Translations under genes and position numbers: made by a program | The notes under the pieces: generated by a model | Told to the model about the DNA's origin: nothing | Seen by the model: the letters and a program-made list of their open reading frames with translations, nothing else | The model's database searches: none | DNA from: Stenotrophomonas sp. Iso1 | GTDB taxonomy: Bacteria; Pseudomonadota; Gammaproteobacteria; Xanthomonadales; Xanthomonadaceae | Direction: 5' to 3' | NCBI RefSeq assembly: GCF_027497995.1 | Contig: NZ_JAODBT010000001.1 | Coordinates: forward strand, 434,001-498,000 | Length of the DNA: 64,000 nt | Shown: one piece after another, positions 46,456 through 56,060 of the stretch | Numbering within the stretch: the first letter of the stretch is position 1 | Layout: each line of letters opens with the position of its first letter

Positions 46456-47171
46456 CCCCGGACGACGCGCCGCAGATCCAGCTGGAGCCCAGCTGGAAAG
46501 CCCACATCGGCGATTGGCTGTTGCGCCCGGACATGCGTGAGTTGTCCGCGTTCCTGCGCCAGCGCAAGGCCGCCGGTGCGCACGTGTTCCCGCCCGGTCC
46601 GCAGATTTTCGCGGCCTTCGATGCCACGCCGTTCGAGCAGGTGAAGGTGGTGATCCTGGGTCAGGACCCTTACCACGGTCAGGGCCAGGCACATGGTTTG
46701 AGTTTCTCGGTGCCGCCGGGCGTGGCGGTGCCGCCGTCATTGCTCAACATCTATAAAGAGCTGGAAACCGACCAAGGCATTCCGCGTGCGGACCACGGTT
46801 GTCTGATTCCGTGGGCGCAGCAGGGCGTGTTGCTGCTCAACGCGGTGCTGACCGTGGAAGAGGGCAAGGCCGGGTCCCATCAGGGCCGGGGCTGGGAAGG
46901 TTTCACCGACCACGTGGTGGACGTGCTCAACCGTGAACGCGAAGGCTTGGTATTCCTGCTGTGGGGCGCTTACGCCCAGCAGAAGGGCAAGGTGATCGAC
47001 ACCCGTCGCCACCGCGTTCTGAAAGCCCCACATCCGTCGCCGCTGTCAGCGCACCGGGGCTTCATGGGCTGCCGCCATTTTTCACAGGTCAACGAGTACC
47101 TGCAGCGGCGTGGGCAGGCTCCCATCGACTGGCGTCTGCCAGCGCGGGCCGCGCTGGACACTGTCAGCTGA
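46452..47171 (+). CDS. ung: Uracil-DNA glycosylase
   Basis: The 239-residue protein starts at GTG 46452, overlapping the stop of the response regulator. It has the catalytic GQDPYH motif (about 70-75), FSVPPGVAVPPSLLNIYKEL, LLLNAVLTVE, and the DNA-minor-groove loop HPSPLSAHRGF. It removes uracil from DNA as the first step of base excision repair. The family identity is secure. The position after ftsEX and a receiver protein suggests transcription with them. Confidence 0.97.
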   Translation: MTPDDAPQIQLEPSWKAHIGDWLLRPDMRELSAFLRQRKAAGAHVFPPGPQIFAAFDATPFEQVKVVILGQDPYHGQGQAHGLSFSVPPGVAVPPSLLNIYKELETDQGIPRADHGCLIPWAQQGVLLLNAVLTVEEGKAGSHQGRGWEGFTDHVVDVLNREREGLVFLLWGAYAQQKGKVIDTRRHRVLKAPHPSPLSAHRGFMGCRHFSQVNEYLQRRGQAPIDWRLPARAALDTVS

Positions 47172-47243
47172 ATCCGGTTGATCCTTGTCATATGCGTGAG
47201 AGACAGGGTTTGCTACGTTAGCGGCCTTGCTTGAGTGCTATGG

Positions 47244-47288
47244 TTTTTGTCGCCCATTCATGTTGTTGGGTGAGTTTTTCGACAAAAA
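47244..47288 (+). promoter_or_regulatory. Long stem-loop upstream of rpoH
   Basis: TTTTTGTCG (47244-47252) pairs with CGACAAAAA (47280-47288); inside, CCCA pairs with TGGG around TTCATGTTGT. It lies just upstream of the sigma-E-type promoter, so it could be a protein-binding site or the end of the ung transcript (the T-rich arm suits termination). Confidence 0.55.
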
Positions 47289-47297
47289 CAGAACACT

Positions 47298-47325
47298 GGA
47301 ACTTTTTCTGTACTGGTCAGTCCAA
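47298..47325 (+). promoter_or_regulatory. Sigma-E (RpoE) type promoter of rpoH
   Basis: GGAACTT (47298-47304), 16 bases, then TCCAA (47321-47325) matches the extracytoplasmic sigma-E consensus (GGAACTT, N16, TCNAA). Transcription would start near 47331, about 22 bases before the rpoH ATG. In E. coli one rpoH promoter (P3) is of the same type. Confidence 0.75.
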
Positions 47326-47352
47326 TAGCCCGGACTGCTAAGATGAGATCCT

Positions 47353-48228
<876 letters not shown>

Positions 48229-48253
48229 TGAAGGCGCGGCATTGGTGTTAGGC

Positions 48254-48281
48254 AAAGGCCCGGGGAAACCCGGGCCTTTTT
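48254..48281 (+). terminator. Rho-independent terminator of rpoH
   Basis: AAAGGCCCGGG pairs perfectly with CCCGGGCCTTT around GAAA, followed by T. Confidence 0.93.
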
Positions 48282-48418
48282 GTATGTGCGGCGTTGGGCC
48301 GCGGCCGGTAGTGCTGAGGTGTATTCGGCTGGGGCAATGCCTGTAGAACTCCAGTGGAATTTGGCGCCGCTTTACGGCGGGGTGTAAATTTCGCGACACC
48401 TGCGACGTGGAGCCGACG

Positions 48419-48820
48419 ATGAAAGGTAGTTGCCTGTGTGGTGCGATTGAAGTGGTTGCCGGTGAGCATTCCGAGATTGGGCTTTGCCACTGCAGCATGT
48501 GCCGGCGTTGGTCGGGTGGCCCGCTATTCGCGGTGCATTGCGATGACAAGGTGCAGTTCAACGGTGGTACGCCCAAGACGTACCGCTCGTCGGAGTGGGC
48601 CGAGCGGGGGTTCTGCGGCGAATGCGGCACGCATCTGTACTACCGCCTCATGCCGGACGGTGAGTACTTTGTTCCTGCGGGCTTGTTCCAGGATCACGCG
48701 TTCGAACTGGCCAGCCAGATCTTCATTGATGAAAAGCCGCCGTTCTACACACTGGCCAACGACACGCCGACGATGACTGGCAAACAGGTGTTCGAGCAGT
48801 TTGCCGCCGGCGACAACTGA
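48419..48820 (+). CDS. GFA (CENP-V/GFA-domain) family protein
   Basis: ATG 48419, seven bases after GGAG, gives 133 residues. The zinc ligands of the GFA fold are visible: GSCLCGAIEV (C5, C7), LCHCSMCRRWSGG and FCGECGTHLYYR. This family includes glutathione-dependent formaldehyde-activating enzyme homologues, but most members have no known substrate; the domain can bind zinc and glutathione adducts. It stands alone, convergent with the ndh gene 34 bases away. Neither formaldehyde dehydrogenase nor other detoxification genes lie nearby. Confidence 0.9.
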   Translation: MKGSCLCGAIEVVAGEHSEIGLCHCSMCRRWSGGPLFAVHCDDKVQFNGGTPKTYRSSEWAERGFCGECGTHLYYRLMPDGEYFVPAGLFQDHAFELASQIFIDEKPPFYTLANDTPTMTGKQVFEQFAAGDN

Positions 48821-48853
48821 GCCACCGACGGCATTGCGGTTACTGCGCTGGCG

Positions 48854-50149
48854 TCACTGCGTTGATTCGGGTGCTACCGGCCGACGTGAATCGTAGGGGC
48901 TGCCGAGGATGATGCGAGCGCTACGCTGGTAGCTCCAGTACGCCACGCCCCAGTTCAGCAGCACCACCAGCCGGTTGCGGAAGCCGATCAGGAAGAACAC
49001 GTGCGCGGCCAGCCAGAACCACCAGGCCAGCAGGCCGGACAGCTGCAGCTTGCCGACATGCACGATCGCGGCCATGCGACCGATGGTGGCCAGATTGCCT
49101 TGGTCGCGGTAGCGGAACGGTGGTGGTGCGGGTTTGTCCTGCAGACGGGCACGGATGCTGTCAGCGATGTGGCTGCCCATCTGCTTGGCGGCCGGTGCCA
49201 CGCCGGGAACCGGGCGGCCGTCCTCCTGCATCAGTGAGGCCAGGTCGCCGGCGACGAAGATCTCCGGATGGCCGGGGACGGTGAGGTCGGGCAGCACCTG
49301 TACGCGGCCGGCGCGATCCAATGGCACATCCAGCGTGCTCCCCAGCGGCGAGGCGGCAACACCTGCGGCCCAGACCACGGTGCGCGCGGGCACGAAGGTA
49401 TCGCCCAGTTGGAAGCCCTGCGCGTCGATGTTGTTCACCGCTGTGCCGGTGAGCACTTCCACGCCCAGTTTCTCCAGTTGTTGGCGTGCCTTGAGCGAAA
49501 GCGCTTCCGGGAACGAGGACAGCACGCGCGGGCCGGCTTCCACCAGGCGCACCTTGGCCGAGGCCGGATCGATGTGGTGAAACTCGTTCTTCAATGTGTG
49601 GCGGGCGATCTCGGCCAGGGTACCGGCCAATTCCACCCCGGTTGGGCCGCCGCCGACCACGGCGAAGCTGAGCCAGGCGGCTTTCTTGTCCGGGTCGGAT
49701 TCGGCTTCGGCGCGTTCGAAGGCCAGCAGCAGCTTGCGGCGCAGGAGCAGGGCGTCGTCCAGAGTCTTCAGGCCGGGGGCGTCCTTGGCCCATTCGTCAT
49801 GACCGAAGTAGGCGTGAGTGGCGCCGCTGGCGACCATCAGCAGGTCGTAGTCCACGGCGGTGGCATCGCCCAACAGCACGCGACGTTGCTGCTTGTCGAC
49901 GGCGACCACTTCGCCCAGCCGCACATCAACATTGTCTTGCTTGCGGAGGATATGGCGCAGAGGCGCGGCGATGTCCGGCGAAGACAGGCCGGCGGTGGCA
50001 ACCTGGTAAAGCAGCGGCTGGAACAGATGGTGGTTGCGACGGTCGATCAGCGTGATGCGCAACGGGGCACTGGCGAGGGCGCGGGTGGCCCATAGGCCGG
50101 CAAAACCGCCGCCGACGATAACCAGGTGGGGAACTGGATCGTGTGGCAT
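48854..50149 (-). CDS. ndh: Type II NADH dehydrogenase
   Basis: Start at 50149 with AAGGAG close upstream gives 431 residues. FAD binding is shown by HLVIVGGGFAGLWATRAL, the NADH site by FAVVGGGPTGVELAGTLAE, and the third motif by PEIFVAGDLASL. Near the C-terminus AWWFWLAAHVFFLIGFRNRLVVLLNWG is an amphipathic or membrane-binding helix pair typical of NDH-2. It passes electrons from NADH to quinone without pumping protons. An upstream in-frame Met (50230) adds 27 residues without ribosome site and is rejected. It is divergent from the NYN gene. Confidence 0.9.
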   Translation of the reverse strand: MPHDPVPHLVIVGGGFAGLWATRALASAPLRITLIDRRNHHLFQPLLYQVATAGLSSPDIAAPLRHILRKQDNVDVRLGEVVAVDKQQRRVLLGDATAVDYDLLMVASGATHAYFGHDEWAKDAPGLKTLDDALLLRRKLLLAFERAEAESDPDKKAAWLSFAVVGGGPTGVELAGTLAEIARHTLKNEFHHIDPASAKVRLVEAGPRVLSSFPEALSLKARQQLEKLGVEVLTGTAVNNIDAQGFQLGDTFVPARTVVWAAGVAASPLGSTLDVPLDRAGRVQVLPDLTVPGHPEIFVAGDLASLMQEDGRPVPGVAPAAKQMGSHIADSIRARLQDKPAPPPFRYRDQGNLATIGRMAAIVHVGKLQLSGLLAWWFWLAAHVFFLIGFRNRLVVLLNWGVAYWSYQRSARIILGSPYDSRRPVAPESTQ

Positions 50150-50274
50150 GGAGTCTCCTTGGGGGCCGGCAAGCCGGCCATTGGCAACAACGGGCGCCGA
50201 GGATGATTGCATGTGACATGGCGTGAACACGAGTTGGCGATACTGGTACTTAGCCTTTTGTCATGGAGCGCAAC

Positions 50275-51096
50275 GTGTCTGAACCCGAGAAACGAATCGC
50301 ACTGTTGATTGATGCCGACAACGCCCCGGCATCGAAGATCGACGAGATCCTGGTTGAAGTGGCCGGCTATGGCGTGGCCAACGTGCGCCGTGCTTACGGC
50401 GATTGGAAGAATCCACGTTTGAAAGGATGGGAAAGCGTGCTGCACGAGTTCGCGATCCGGCCTATCCAGCAATTCGCGTATTCCAAAGGGAAAAACGCTT
50501 CGGACATGGCGATGGTGGTGGATGGAATGGACCTGTTGTATGCACGGAATCTGGACGCTTTTGCCATTGTCTCCAGTGATGCGGATTTCACGCCGCTGGT
50601 GATGCGGCTGCTGACCGACGGCGTGAAGGTGTATGGATTTGGCGAGCAGAAAACGCCGTTGGCCTTCGTCAATGCCTGCTCCAAGTTCATTTATCTGGAA
50701 GCGCTGGGGAACACAGAGTCCGATCCACAGGAGGTAACTGGGGAGCCGGCGTTGGCAATTCCCACGCAATCGGCACCGGCTGGCGCGGAAAGCGCGGTGG
50801 CAGTGCCTGCAGCGGAGCCGATCAAGCCACGCCCGGGCAGCGACCTGCGCGGCGATGCGCGTCTGGTCAACCTGCTGCGTGGTGCGGTGGAAGCGGCAGC
50901 CGATGAACAGGGCTGGGCGATGCTCAGTGCGGTGGGCAACCAGATTGCCAACCGGGCGTCGTTTGACTCGCGCAACTACGGGTATCGAAAGTTGAGTGAT
51001 CTGATTGTCGCGACCGGCCTGTTCGAATTGAAGAAAGTAGGCAAGGTGCAGTCGGTGCGCGCGCTGCCGCGCAAGGGTACGCGCAGCGAGCGCTAG
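50275..51096 (+). CDS. NYN-domain putative RNase with OST-HTH/LOTUS domain
   Basis: GTG 50275, six bases after GGAG, gives 273 residues (an ATG at 50263 adds four, without a ribosome site). The NYN (PIN-like) domain has the conserved acids in LLIDADNAPA, SDMAMVVDGMDLL and IVSSDADFTPLV, the four-Asp metal site of this nuclease superfamily. A Pro/Ala-rich linker (about 150-185) leads to a C-terminal OST-HTH/LOTUS domain (LVNLLRGAVEAAADEQGWAMLSAVGNQI... YRKLSDLIVATGLFEL), an RNA-binding fold. This LabA/DUF88-type architecture is widespread in bacteria. RNA cleavage is likely but its targets are unknown. Confidence 0.85.
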   Translation: MSEPEKRIALLIDADNAPASKIDEILVEVAGYGVANVRRAYGDWKNPRLKGWESVLHEFAIRPIQQFAYSKGKNASDMAMVVDGMDLLYARNLDAFAIVSSDADFTPLVMRLLTDGVKVYGFGEQKTPLAFVNACSKFIYLEALGNTESDPQEVTGEPALAIPTQSAPAGAESAVAVPAAEPIKPRPGSDLRGDARLVNLLRGAVEAAADEQGWAMLSAVGNQIANRASFDSRNYGYRKLSDLIVATGLFELKKVGKVQSVRALPRKGTRSER

Positions 51097-51133
51097 TAGA
51101 CTGGATGCAGATGATGATTGAGGAGCGGGGCTG

Positions 51134-51754
51134 ATGCTGAAGATCTGGGGGCGCCACAATTCCAGCAATGTGCGCAAGGTGCTGTGGTGCGCGGAAGAGA
51201 TTGGGCTGCCGTATGAGTCGATTGAAGTGGGCGGTGCATTTGGCGGCACGCAGACGCCGGAGTACCGCGCAATGAACCCCAATGGGCTGGTGCCGGTGAT
51301 CGAGGATCACGGTCTGCCGCTGTGGGAGTCCAATACGATCGTGCGCTACCTGAGCGCGCGTTATGCGCTGGGCAGGCTGTATCCAGAAGACGTGGTGCAA
51401 CGCGCGCAGAGCGAGAAGTGGATGGACTGGACCACGTCCACGTTTGCGGTACCGTTCCGTGATCTGTTCTGGGGCACGTTGCGTACCGCACCGGCCGACC
51501 GCGACGAGGTGCGCATTGCCGCGGCCCTGCAGCGTTGTGGCGAGCTGCTGGTACTGGCCGATGCTGAGCTGGAAGGGCAGCCTTGGTTGTCGGGTGAAGC
51601 GTTCGCGATGGGCGACATCCCGCTGGGCGCGTTTGCCTATGCGTGGTTTGAAATGCCGATCCAGCGCCCGGACTTGCCGCATCTGGCAGCGTGGTATGCG
51701 CGGTTGCGGGAGCGGGCGGCGTATCGGAAAGCGGTGATGACGGCTTTGACGTGA
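51134..51754 (+). CDS. Glutathione S-transferase family protein
   Basis: The 206-residue protein has the thioredoxin-like N-domain with RHNSSNVRKVLWCAEEIGLPYESIEVG, the cis-Pro stretch NPNGLVPVIEDHGLPLWESNTIVRYLSARY that binds glutathione, and an all-helical C-domain (PWLSGEAFAMGDIPLGAFAYAWF). Ser 10 or 11 could be the catalytic hydroxyl. It conjugates or reduces with glutathione; the substrate is unknown. It lies 37 bp after the NYN gene on the same strand and may be transcribed with it. Confidence 0.88.
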   Translation: MLKIWGRHNSSNVRKVLWCAEEIGLPYESIEVGGAFGGTQTPEYRAMNPNGLVPVIEDHGLPLWESNTIVRYLSARYALGRLYPEDVVQRAQSEKWMDWTTSTFAVPFRDLFWGTLRTAPADRDEVRIAAALQRCGELLVLADAELEGQPWLSGEAFAMGDIPLGAFAYAWFEMPIQRPDLPHLAAWYARLRERAAYRKAVMTALT

Positions 51755-51861
51755 GGCTTTTCGAGGCTTTGCTTGGAGCTTTGTTTGAAGCCCCTCTCCC
51801 GCTTGCGGGAGAGGGGTTGGGGTGAGGGCAGCTTTGGCTTTGGTTGAAGAGCAGTAGCAAC

Positions 51862-51897
<36 letters not shown>

Positions 51898-51960
51898 CCC
51901 CCATCCGCCCTTCGGGCACCTTCCCCGCAAGCGGGAGAAGGGATGATCAAATGCGGCTGT

Positions 51961-52031
51961 CAGCTGCAGCTGCAGCTGCAGCCCGCAGCCCGCAGCCCAA
52001 AGCCCAAAGCCCAAAGCCCAAAGCCCAAAGC
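51961..52031. repeat. CTGCAG and AAAGCCC arrays
   Basis: CAGCTG/CTGCAG hexamers (51961-51982) pass through two CCGCAGC units into four AAAGCCC heptamers and a partial fifth (51999-52031). A composite VNTR made of three related unit types. Confidence 0.9.
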
Positions 52032-52209
52032 AACCAGCAACAGCGCCTTCATCCGCTTCGGGCACCGCCGCCTTCGCGGGGGCAGGCCCTTTGTTCTCCT
52101 GCAGGCGGGAGAAGGGAAAGCAGTCTCCGTCCAGCCTCAAGAAAAAAGCCGCGCTGTTGCCAGCGCGGCTGTTCATCACCGTCGTGCGTTGGGCACGGTT
52201 ACAACGGTC

Positions 52210-55200
52210 TTAGAACTTCCAGTTCACTCCGAAGTACATCACACGGCCCGCGTAACCGTTGGAGTAGAAACGGGCCTTGGTGTCGTTGCCAAGATGCGTG
52301 CGCGTCTCTTCCTTGGTCAGGTTCAACACCGAGGCAGTCAAGCTCAGTGCCGGGGTGATGTTGTAGGCAGCGTTCAGGTCGATCTGCTGGTAGGGCTCCT
52401 GGTAGAGGTTCAGGCCGCTGACCAGGCCCTGCACCACTTCGCCGCGACGGTTCCAGGAGGCACGCAGCAGCAGTTTTTCCACTTCATAGAACACGGTGAA
52501 GTTGGCCTGGTTCTCGGCGCTGCCGACCAGCGGTGACTTGCCGATCGCCGTACCGTCTTCCAGGGTGATTGCGGCTTCGTTGGTGTCGTTCCAGGTGTAG
52601 TTCGCCTGGAAGCCCAGGCCGAAATCCAACGTGTGCTGCGCGTAGAACTCCACACCCTGCGACACCGCATCACGACCACCGGCGGTGGTGGAGTAGTTCT
52701 GCACGACCACGCTCTGGCCGCCGACGTTCTGCGTCACGTCCTGCACCACCGGTACCGAGAAGTTGCTGACGTCCTTGCGGAACAGGCCCAGGCCCAGCAC
52801 CGAGCCAGGCTGGAAGTACCACTCCACGCCGATGTCGTATTGGGTGGCTTTGTAGGCTTCCAGATTCTTGTTGCTGCCCGAGCCGTACCAGCCCTGCTCG
52901 CTGGCACCACCGGTGAGGCGGCGGTCGTTGACGTATTCGGGGCTGAAGTATTCCAGGCTGCCCGGTGCTGCGATGTTGCTGTAGCTCGGGCGTGAGATCA
53001 CCTTGGAGGCGGCTGCGCGCAGCAGCAGGTTCTCGGTCAGGTCGTAGGCCAGGTTGAAGCTGGGCAGTACGTCGGTGTAGTTGCGGTCCAGGCCGCTGAC
53101 CGCGAACGACTCTTCGCGCTGCTGGTCGTCCGAGAGCCGCCAGTACCCTTCGGTGCCGCAATAGGTATCGGCGGGTGCGCCACCGGGTACCGTGGCGCCG
53201 GCCTGGCAGGCCAGCGGGTTGCCGTTGGCGTCATCGTAGAAGTAGTCGTTGTACGAGGTCACCTTGTCGGTGGAATCAGCGTGTTGGCGGGTGCTGACCA
53301 CGCGCACGCCGACGTTGCCGCGCAGGCGCTCGGTGCGGAAGTTGGCCTGCAGGTAGGTGGAGTAGATCTTTTCGTCCACGTTGTAGACGAAGTTGTCCTC
53401 GTTGCGGGTCTGCATCGGCCCGTAGGTCTTGTTCAGATGGGCGATGTAGGCCGGGTAGTTGATGGCCGGGAACGCGCTTGCATTGATGCCGCCGGCGAGG
53501 TTGCCCATGCCGTACACGAAGTCCGGCGAGAACTGCTGGGCGATGTCGTTGCAGCGGCCGTTCCAGTAGCGGTTGCCGTAGTCGCTCGGGTCGGTGCCAG
53601 GGCAGGCCCAGTAGCTGTTGCCGGTGCTGCGGTGGATGCCACCGTCACGGTACTTGACGCCGAACTGCAGCGATTCCAGGAAGCCGGAATCGTTGTGCCA
53701 GGTGGTATCGATCTGGGCGAACTTCTGCTGGTTGGTGTTACGGGTCCATGACGAGCCGGTGGAGCCGAGGTCAACCTGCAGGATGCCGTTCTTCAGGTTC
53801 TGCATCAGTTCCGGCGAGAACGCCATCGACGGCGTGCCGGTCAGGCTCCAGGAGCTGGCCAGGTTGCCCAGGTTCCAACTGCCGTCCGCATTCTGGCTGC
53901 GCGGCTTGAGCGGCACCGAGAACTGCAGCGACGGGCCACCCTCGGCCCAGGTGCGCCCGCCCTTGAAGGCGATGTCGACCGATTCACCGATCCATTCGGC
54001 GGAGAAATCGACGGTCTGCGACAGTGCCTCTTCGAGGTTGTAGCTGCCGGTGATCTGCGGGGTCGGCACGGTGCAGTCGTCAGAACCCCAACCGCCCGGC
54101 GCCATGCCGCCGGCGGCAGCTTGGTCTTCGCTGCAGTAGTAGGTCTTGCCTGGGTGCTTGCTGTAGTTGGCGCCGGTGACGATGGTGCCACTCGGGTCCA
54201 TGGTCAGCCCGTCGAGCAGGCGCCCGCCGGCCCAGTTGCCGTCACCCCAATAGCGGGCGATGTTCCATTCCGGCACCTTGATGGTGTGGGTCTGGGAGTT
54301 CTGCGACAGGTCGAAGCGGAAGTAGTTCGCGGTCAGGGTGAGGTTGTCCACCGGCTTGAACTGCAGGGTGATCTGGCCGCCCTTGCGCTCGCGTTCCTCG
54401 TCCTTGACGTCGAGATTCACCGAGGTCGGCATCATGAAGCCGGTGTAGTACTTGCCGTTCTGGTCGTAGAAGCCGGTACCGCCCCACCAGTTGGAGTTGA
54501 AGTCGGAGGGGTTGCCGTTGACGTCAACCGCGGTGCCACCTTCGTCACGGCCATACCAGGACCAGCCTTCGGTGCTGGCGCCCATGGTGCGGGTGGTGCG
54601 CTTCTGGTTGGTATAACCGACGAACACGCCGAAGCGGTCGTCCTTGTCATGCCACGAATATGAGGCCGAGAGCTGGCCGTCGGTCTTCTTGGTGGTGTCG
54701 GCCCAGGTGCCTTCGACGGAGACGAAGCCGGTGTTGGATTCCATGTCCAGCGGGCGGCGCGTGTGCAGGATTACCGTGCCGCCGATGCCGCCTTCGTCGA
54801 TGCGCGCTTCCGGCGACTTGAACAGTTCGGCGCTGCCCAGCATGTTCGCCGGCAGCAGGGTGTAGTTGAACGAACGGGTCGGGTCGCCGTTGGATTCGGC
54901 GGTGGCCACGTAGTTGCCGTTCAACTCGGTCAGGGTCAGCTCCGAGGACAGGCCGCGCACGCTGACGTTTTTACCTTCGCCGCCGTCGCGGGTGACGATC
55001 ACGCCCGGCACGCGCTGCAGTGCATCGGCGACGTTCTTGTCGGGGAACTTGCCCACGTCTTCGGCGGTGATCACTTCGACCACGGCATTGGCGTCGCGCT
55101 TCTGCTCAAGGCTTTTTTCGATGGCGTAGCGGTAGCCGGTGACATTGACGCTATCCAGCGTGGTGGCGCTGGGTGACGGCGTTGCGGTGGTGGTTTGTTG

Positions 55201-55296
55201 TGCGAAAACACTGGCCGGCAGTAAAGCGGCTGACAGCGCGATGGCGATGGCGGCTGACAAGGTGTCGCGGCCGTGTGTGCGTGCGTTGTGTTTCAT
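52210..55296 (-). CDS. TonB-dependent receptor, carbohydrate type
   Basis: Start at 55296 (AGGAGAGGG upstream) gives 1028 residues with a signal peptide (ALSAALLPASVFAQ). A TonB-box-like start (TTLDSVNVTGYRYAIEKSLEQKR) precedes the plug domain (DVGKFPDKNVADALQRVPGVIVTRDGGEGKNVSVRGLSSELTLTELNG), and a 22-strand barrel ends in GVNWKF. The wording of the plug is that of the large Xanthomonas/Caulobacter-type receptors used for plant or glycan sugars. The neighbours (GH92, GH2, sugar carrier) suggest mannose-containing oligosaccharides as ligand. LacI-type sites lie just upstream. Confidence 0.92.
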   Translation of the reverse strand: MKHNARTHGRDTLSAAIAIALSAALLPASVFAQQTTTATPSPSATTLDSVNVTGYRYAIEKSLEQKRDANAVVEVITAEDVGKFPDKNVADALQRVPGVIVTRDGGEGKNVSVRGLSSELTLTELNGNYVATAESNGDPTRSFNYTLLPANMLGSAELFKSPEARIDEGGIGGTVILHTRRPLDMESNTGFVSVEGTWADTTKKTDGQLSASYSWHDKDDRFGVFVGYTNQKRTTRTMGASTEGWSWYGRDEGGTAVDVNGNPSDFNSNWWGGTGFYDQNGKYYTGFMMPTSVNLDVKDEERERKGGQITLQFKPVDNLTLTANYFRFDLSQNSQTHTIKVPEWNIARYWGDGNWAGGRLLDGLTMDPSGTIVTGANYSKHPGKTYYCSEDQAAAGGMAPGGWGSDDCTVPTPQITGSYNLEEALSQTVDFSAEWIGESVDIAFKGGRTWAEGGPSLQFSVPLKPRSQNADGSWNLGNLASSWSLTGTPSMAFSPELMQNLKNGILQVDLGSTGSSWTRNTNQQKFAQIDTTWHNDSGFLESLQFGVKYRDGGIHRSTGNSYWACPGTDPSDYGNRYWNGRCNDIAQQFSPDFVYGMGNLAGGINASAFPAINYPAYIAHLNKTYGPMQTRNEDNFVYNVDEKIYSTYLQANFRTERLRGNVGVRVVSTRQHADSTDKVTSYNDYFYDDANGNPLACQAGATVPGGAPADTYCGTEGYWRLSDDQQREESFAVSGLDRNYTDVLPSFNLAYDLTENLLLRAAASKVISRPSYSNIAAPGSLEYFSPEYVNDRRLTGGASEQGWYGSGSNKNLEAYKATQYDIGVEWYFQPGSVLGLGLFRKDVSNFSVPVVQDVTQNVGGQSVVVQNYSTTAGGRDAVSQGVEFYAQHTLDFGLGFQANYTWNDTNEAAITLEDGTAIGKSPLVGSAENQANFTVFYEVEKLLLRASWNRRGEVVQGLVSGLNLYQEPYQQIDLNAAYNITPALSLTASVLNLTKEETRTHLGNDTKARFYSNGYAGRVMYFGVNWKF

Positions 55297-55335
55297 TCCC
55301 CTCTCCTGGATTGAATACATGGCTGATGCGGAAAC

Positions 55336-55350
55336 TTGAATCGATCTAAT
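55336..55350. promoter_or_regulatory. LacI-type operator candidate A
   Basis: TTGAATCGATCTAAT: the palindrome core ATCGAT with TTGA/CTAA flanks, 40 bases upstream of the TonB-receptor start. Confidence 0.6.
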
Positions 55351-55460
55351 TATTGAAGCCGACTTCTGTGTGAGCGCAGGGTGCCCGGTGCATGGCGTTC
55401 GAGCCATGGGTGGCCAAGCCCCCGCATCTTCCTGATTTCCGGCAATCGTGGTCATTCGAT

Positions 55461-55475
55461 TTGGATCGATCTAAA
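55461..55475. promoter_or_regulatory. LacI-type operator candidate B
   Basis: TTGGATCGATCTAAA, identical to site C, 165 bases upstream of the TonB-receptor start. Confidence 0.7.
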
Positions 55476-55737
55476 CGATTGGCGCGGATTTTTTAGCACA
55501 GGCCGGGGGCCGACGCATGTTGCTACGCAATATGGAAGCGGGGGTTTGGGGCGCAGAGGGGCGGGGCCGGTGGTACCGGGCGTCTGGCGAAGCATCGGCC
55601 AGGCCGGAGTGCCGTCGGGCAGCCACCAGCCCCCGCGCAGCAGAGGGCGCTCCTCCGACGGTTGCATGGCGCGGAGGTTGCGCCTGCAGGCGCCTTTTTG
55701 CCGCCTGATGCTGCGCCGCAGAATGCATGCGCGGAAA

Positions 55738-55766
55738 TTGTCATGCTTTACTTGGATCGATCTAAA
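55738..55766 (+). promoter_or_regulatory. Sigma-70 promoter of GH92 overlapped by operator candidate C
   Basis: TTGTCA (55738-55743), 17 bases, then TCTAAA (55761-55766). The palindrome TTGGATCGATCTAAA (55752-55766) covers the spacer and -10 box, so a bound repressor would block the polymerase. Leader to the GH92 start is about 290 bases. Confidence 0.7.
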
Positions 55767-56060
55767 TTCGCGGGGCGCGGGATCTGGGGCAATGGAAAGG
55801 GGGCCGCAACCGCGCGCCGCCATCGCTCCGACCAGGCTCCCCTCTCACCAAGGTGTTCGTGACCATGCTCAGGTTCCTCCCCGATCGTTACCTTGCCTGT
55901 CGCTCCTTTGGACGTCGGTTTTCCCTAGCCGAACGCCAGCCAGTTTCCTGATCCCGGCACTCTCTCCCCCATCCCTCACCGGATGGGCCGGGCATCAGCG
56001 GCCCGGCTTCGGCCGGGCCACCCTCTCGCCGTACCGACATCGACCCACAGGATCCAGTTC

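Larger units (their letters stand above)
55297..56060. other. Divergent control region between TonB receptor and GH92 genes
   Basis: 764 bases without a gene. It holds three copies of the LacI-type palindrome (55336, 55461, 55752) and one clear sigma-70 promoter reading toward GH92. The middle part (55540-55730) is GC-rich and shows a CCTGCAGGCG dyad; no gene or other site was recognised there. Confidence 0.65.
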
